Shown: positions 60,681-64,000 of the stretch, piece after piece
How the letters are laid out: each line of letters starts with the position of its first letter
Position numbering within the stretch: position 1 is the stretch's first letter
Assembly: GCA_964467455.1 (NCBI GenBank)
Contig: CAYXQJ010000001.1
Span: forward strand, 186,001-250,000
Length of the DNA stretch: 64,000 bases
Direction: 5' to 3'
From: OLB6 sp964467455
GTDB lineage: Bacteria; Bacteroidota; Ignavibacteria; Kapaibacteriales; Kapaibacteriaceae
The notes under the pieces: model-generated
The model's input: the letters and a program-made list of their open reading frames with translations, nothing else
Told to the model about the DNA's origin: nothing
Database searches by the model: none
Made by a program: the position numbers and the translations under genes

Positions 60681-61756
60681 CGGAGCATCTCTGGATGCAG
60701 CATGCGCTGCGTCTTGCCGAACGCGGTACGGGTAGCGTCAGTCCCAATCCCCGCGTTGGCTGTGTGATCGTTGATCCAGACGGCATCATTGCCGAAGGAT
60801 GGCATCAACACTATGGCGGCCCACATGCCGAAGCGCACGCTCTGAGCAATCTCACCCGCCCCCTAACCCCTGATGCAGTGTTGTATGTGACGCTCGAACC
60901 GTGCTCACATCATGGTAAGACACCGCCATGTGCCGATGCCATCATCGCCGCGGGGATCAAGAACGTGGTCGTCGGGATGATCGATCCCAATCCTCTTGTA
61001 GGGGGCCGTGGGGTCCGCCGATTACAAGAACATGGCATCAACGTCCGGGTTGACGTCGAACGCGACGCTTGTGCCTGGATGAACCGCACGTTCACACACT
61101 ACATCACGCGTCGGACACCGTACGTGGTGATGAAGATCGCCTCAACGATCGACGGCATGATCGCGCCGGAACCTTCCGCTCGGACGCCACTTACCGGCGA
61201 ACGGTCGCGACGTGTGGTGCATCAGCTACGGAGCGAGTTCGATGCCGTGATGGTCTCGGCACGAACGGTCGCCGTTGACGACCCAACATTGAATGTCCGG
61301 GAGGTCGAAGGGCGGGATCCCATACGAGTCGTGCTCGACCGGACCGGATCGTTATCACTCGATTCCACGATCGTCAAGACCTCCGCTCAGCAGCGGACGA
61401 TCGTCTATTCTGCACCGGATGCGGCGGTCTCCGAACACACGGATGCACTTCGCATGAGGGGTATCGAGGTCAGGACTGCCGAGGTGGATCGCGCAGGGAC
61501 ACTCGATATCGCAGTGGTACTGGACGATCTGGGAACGCTCGGCATTTCTTCGATCCTCGTCGAGCCAGGACCGAAGTTGGCATCGGCCATGCTCAAGGGC
61601 GGCTGGGTCAATGAACTGCGGGTGCACTACTCACCATCGTTGATCGGCGCCGGACGTGGCGTTGCGGGGAGATTCGACATGGAGGTCTGGAAACTTCATA
61701 CGGTTGAATCGTTGCAGAATGACGTCTTGATCACCTACGTTGCCGCGTCTTTGTAG
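60677..61756 (+). CDS. ribD: Bifunctional riboflavin biosynthesis protein RibD
   Basis: The 359-residue protein has an N-terminal deaminase (zinc ligands in GGPHAEAHAL and LEPCSHHGKTPPCADAI) and a C-terminal reductase (MKIASTIDGMIA, then VVHQLRSEFDAVMVSARTVAVDDPTLNVR). It converts the pyrimidine intermediate in two steps on the way to riboflavin. The start at 60677 is set by the ATGA overlap with the lipoprotein gene. No other rib genes are in the window. Confidence 0.95.
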   Translation: MTEHLWMQHALRLAERGTGSVSPNPRVGCVIVDPDGIIAEGWHQHYGGPHAEAHALSNLTRPLTPDAVLYVTLEPCSHHGKTPPCADAIIAAGIKNVVVGMIDPNPLVGGRGVRRLQEHGINVRVDVERDACAWMNRTFTHYITRRTPYVVMKIASTIDGMIAPEPSARTPLTGERSRRVVHQLRSEFDAVMVSARTVAVDDPTLNVREVEGRDPIRVVLDRTGSLSLDSTIVKTSAQQRTIVYSAPDAAVSEHTDALRMRGIEVRTAEVDRAGTLDIAVVLDDLGTLGISSILVEPGPKLASAMLKGGWVNELRVHYSPSLIGAGRGVAGRFDMEVWKLHTVESLQNDVLITYVAASL

Positions 61757-61766
61757 CTTGCAGCTT

Positions 61767-63095
61767 ATGATCGTCCTCGTTCTCCGCATCATCCTTGTTG
61801 CAATTGTCGGCATCGTTCACGTTCATGCTCAAGAGCGGCCGTCGTGGATGCAAGAGTCGCAACAAGCCATGGCCCGAAAGGACTGGCAAGGTGTGATCAC
61901 AAGCACACAACGCGTGGTCGACAAAGATCCATCGAATGCTCCGGCTAGGGTCATGCGATCATTGGCCTACTTGCAGATGAATGATCCCAAGAATGCCGCA
62001 CGTTCTGCCGGTGAGGCCACCAAAGCTGACCCACGTCTACTCCAGGGATGGTTGATCTGGTCTGAAGCATTGCAGCGAATGGACCTGCAAGATTCGGCGA
62101 TCAACGTCTTGACTACGTGTTCTCAGCGCTTTCCCGATTCCGTACGCGTCACCTATGCTCTTGGTATGGCCTACGTCCGCGCACAACGCTGCGAAGAAGC
62201 CATCTCACCTCTCGAAGAGACGATGTTTCGTCGACCGGATAACACCGAGATCGTCAAACAACTGGCAAGTTGTTATCTAAAGCTCGAGCGTTACTACGAA
62301 GCAGCAGATCTCTTCGGTCGGATGCATGAGGCGGAACCTAATGATATTGCGACCTCACGTCTTCTTGCAGAATCGCTCGTCGGTTCCAACAGAACAGATT
62401 CTGCGATCGTGGTCTTGAGGACAGCTTTTGCATTAGATGCGAATGATCGGCTCACAGCAACGGCCCTTGCCATTGCCTATCAGAAGGTAGCGCGTTTCGA
62501 TGAAGCCCGAAAGGTGCTCGAACCGATGGTCCAACGCTACCCGGACGATGCCGATCTTCAGTACAATCTCGGATTCCTCGCCACTGCCGCAGGAGATCGA
62601 ACAGCCGCCATTCGCGCGTACAAGAAGGCGATCGCTCTTCGGTCGAACTTTGGACAGGCATGGTTCAACATCGCCATTGCCTACGCCGACGAGGGTTTCA
62701 CAGAAGAAGCGATCAATGCATTCCAGCGAGCATCGATCTTGCTGCCAAACAGAGCAGCACTCTGCTACAACTCCATCGCCATCCTCTATCGTCGCAGTGG
62801 TTCGTTCAACGATGCCGTCAAAGCACATAAACAGTCGATCGGTCTCGCACCCAAGGAACCGGAAATGTATGCCTCGTTAGGCCATACCTATGTGGCCGCC
62901 GACAAATACGCCGAAGGAAAAGAGGTTCTTCTCAACGCCTTGGCGAAGTTCCCGGGCAATGCCGACATTCTGTATCCTCTGGGCAAGTGCTATATCCGAC
63001 TTGGTGAATCCGTTGAGCTCGACAACGTCCTCAAGCAACTTGATGATCTCAAGTCGCCGTATGCTGCCGAACTTCGCTCCATGATCAAATATTGA
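61767..63095 (+). CDS. Exported TPR-repeat protein
   Basis: The 442-residue protein starts at 61767 with a signal peptide (MIVLVLRIILVAIVGIVHVHAQ) and has about eleven TPR units, for example AWFNIAIAYADEGFTEEAINAFQRA and ADLQYNLGFLATAAGDRTAAIRAYKKAI. TPRs mediate protein contacts, probably in the periplasm. The nine codons above 61767 are not part of the signal. It starts 10 bases after ribD. Confidence 0.85.
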   Translation: MIVLVLRIILVAIVGIVHVHAQERPSWMQESQQAMARKDWQGVITSTQRVVDKDPSNAPARVMRSLAYLQMNDPKNAARSAGEATKADPRLLQGWLIWSEALQRMDLQDSAINVLTTCSQRFPDSVRVTYALGMAYVRAQRCEEAISPLEETMFRRPDNTEIVKQLASCYLKLERYYEAADLFGRMHEAEPNDIATSRLLAESLVGSNRTDSAIVVLRTAFALDANDRLTATALAIAYQKVARFDEARKVLEPMVQRYPDDADLQYNLGFLATAAGDRTAAIRAYKKAIALRSNFGQAWFNIAIAYADEGFTEEAINAFQRASILLPNRAALCYNSIAILYRRSGSFNDAVKAHKQSIGLAPKEPEMYASLGHTYVAADKYAEGKEVLLNALAKFPGNADILYPLGKCYIRLGESVELDNVLKQLDDLKSPYAAELRSMIKY

Positions 63096-63097
63096 CC

Positions 63098-64000
63098 ATG
63101 CTCTTCCAACTTACACTCCTCCTTGCCGTCGGGATCGGACCATCCGGCGAGAGTCATCGACTGCTGGATTCCGGTTTGCGTGCGTTGGGAATGCAGCGAT
63201 CAGATTGTGCAATGCCCCCTGACATGGTCTCGGCCGATGCACATCGACTCCCCTTTCATGATTCTCTTTTTTCTGAACCGTTCTCGGCCTTCGAGAGCGC
63301 CAGCCGATACGCACCGGACCAGTGGACAAGCACGGCTGCAGCATCCATCCTACAGCAGGGCATCCGGCAACTTCGACTTGGTACGTGGCGCGAGATCTCC
63401 TATGGACTACGCCGTACTCCGGAGCAATTGAAACAGAGTCTGGGTGTAGATCTCACCGCACAGACTGACATGGTCGGCTCCGTTCTTGTCTTGCGAACGG
63501 TCGAAGCCATCGTCGATGCGATCGAAGCCACAAAGGATGTTCGCAAACGATGGAGCAACTCCGGAATCCTGCCTGAGCAATGTGACTCTATTTGGATGAA
63601 TGCCGAAGAGGATGAACAGGTAGATCTGTTCCAAAGCGTGCTTTCGTCTCGAGCATCTCGAAAGCGTATCGAAGCGTTCTTTGCGCAAGCCGAACCCGAA
63701 ACCCTCTCCGAAGTGTATGTACAAGGGGCGTCATTATACCTACATTGTCTTCAGATCGTTGCCGACGCCGTGGCGTCCCGCAGCGTCCTCACCGACACGA
63801 TCACCACCCGCATCATCACCACTTCCATCGGCAGGATCGCGATCGGCGGACCGGGCAACGACACGTACACCGGACAGTTCACGCTGATCATCGATATCGG
63901 TGGAGATGATGTCTATCACATCACCGACGGTTCTAAACGTACCGCGATCTCCAAACCGTATGCCGTGATCCTCGACCTCGACGGCAATGATCTCTATGCG
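63098..64000 (+). CDS. Exported protein with Asp/Gly-rich repeats (3' end outside window)
   Basis: The frame is open for 301 codons to the window end. It begins MLFQLTLLLAVGIGPSGES, a short hydrophobic start that may serve as a signal. After a helical part (about 60-240), three spaced motifs appear, GGPGNDTYTG, DIGGDDVYHIT and DLDGNDLYA, similar to calcium-binding beta-roll or PbH1-type units. They are about 20 residues apart, so more probably follow downstream. It starts two bases after the TPR gene and is likely coupled to it. The family is not recognised. Confidence 0.75.
   Translation, partial: MLFQLTLLLAVGIGPSGESHRLLDSGLRALGMQRSDCAMPPDMVSADAHRLPFHDSLFSEPFSAFESASRYAPDQWTSTAAASILQQGIRQLRLGTWREISYGLRRTPEQLKQSLGVDLTAQTDMVGSVLVLRTVEAIVDAIEATKDVRKRWSNSGILPEQCDSIWMNAEEDEQVDLFQSVLSSRASRKRIEAFFAQAEPETLSEVYVQGASLYLHCLQIVADAVASRSVLTDTITTRIITTSIGRIAIGGPGNDTYTGQFTLIIDIGGDDVYHITDGSKRTAISKPYAVILDLDGNDLYA

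Overview
The window (about 55% GC, tightly packed, no phage, insertion sequence or CRISPR array seen) looks like core chromosome of a member of the Bacteroidota/Chlorobiota/Ignavibacteriota group, perhaps close to Ignavibacteria or 'Kapabacteria'. The reasons are: several intergenic sites match the Bacteroidota -7 promoter element TAnnTTTG; a 1861-residue secreted protein ends in a type IX secretion (T9SS) sorting domain; subunits N and O of the cbb3 oxidase are fused; and a fused E1 alpha/beta 2-oxoacid dehydrogenase of a type I recall from Bacteroidota is present. The lineage is an inference.

Layout. 1-2723: the end of an AI-2E-type transporter, a DUF523/TudS-like protein, and a leftward response regulator - MazG - acetyltransferase operon whose last gene carries an in-frame TAG. 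2775-7531: holB and a 1200-residue VWA/WD40/outer-membrane-barrel mosaic. 7518-11224: a GH13 protein and uvrC. 11242-14494: a small lipoprotein and a MoxR ATPase/VWA pair. 14495-22232: a leftward envelope operon (TPR protein, TonB-box barrel, SPOR protein, TonB-like protein, 58-residue membrane protein, ugd). 22312-28892: trhO, a strong terminator and the T9SS surface protein. 29109-31902: purine nucleoside phosphorylase, lipoprotein, phosphotransacetylase. 31899-35409: mutS-hslO. 35496-39485: a short DUF4097-like protein, tRNA-Ser(GCT), smpB, tyrS, a lipoate ligase and a lipoprotein. 39469-45716: DUF1460 protein, aspS and three glycosyltransferases. 45793-55101: a complete cbb3 oxidase locus led by an Rrf2 regulator. 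55162-59075: E1 fusion, gmk, yicC. 59113-64000: second phosphorylase, lipoprotein, ribD, TPR protein, and a repeat-bearing protein cut by the window end.

Working together. The cbb3 block holds regulator, copper ATPase (ccoI), ccoS, oxidase subunits, the assembly proteins ccoG and ccoH, a SafE-type membrane protein and a mono-haem cytochrome: in effect one gene set for high-affinity oxygen respiration. The E1 fusion and lipoate ligase serve 2-oxoacid oxidation. The envelope operon suggests a TonB-linked outer-membrane module without exbBD nearby. Neighbouring genes overlap by ATGA or GTGA at about fifteen junctions, pointing to widespread translational coupling, and several TAnnTTTG elements end only 3-6 bases before the start codon, suggesting leaderless mRNAs.

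Limits: all family calls come from reading motifs by eye; no database search was run.
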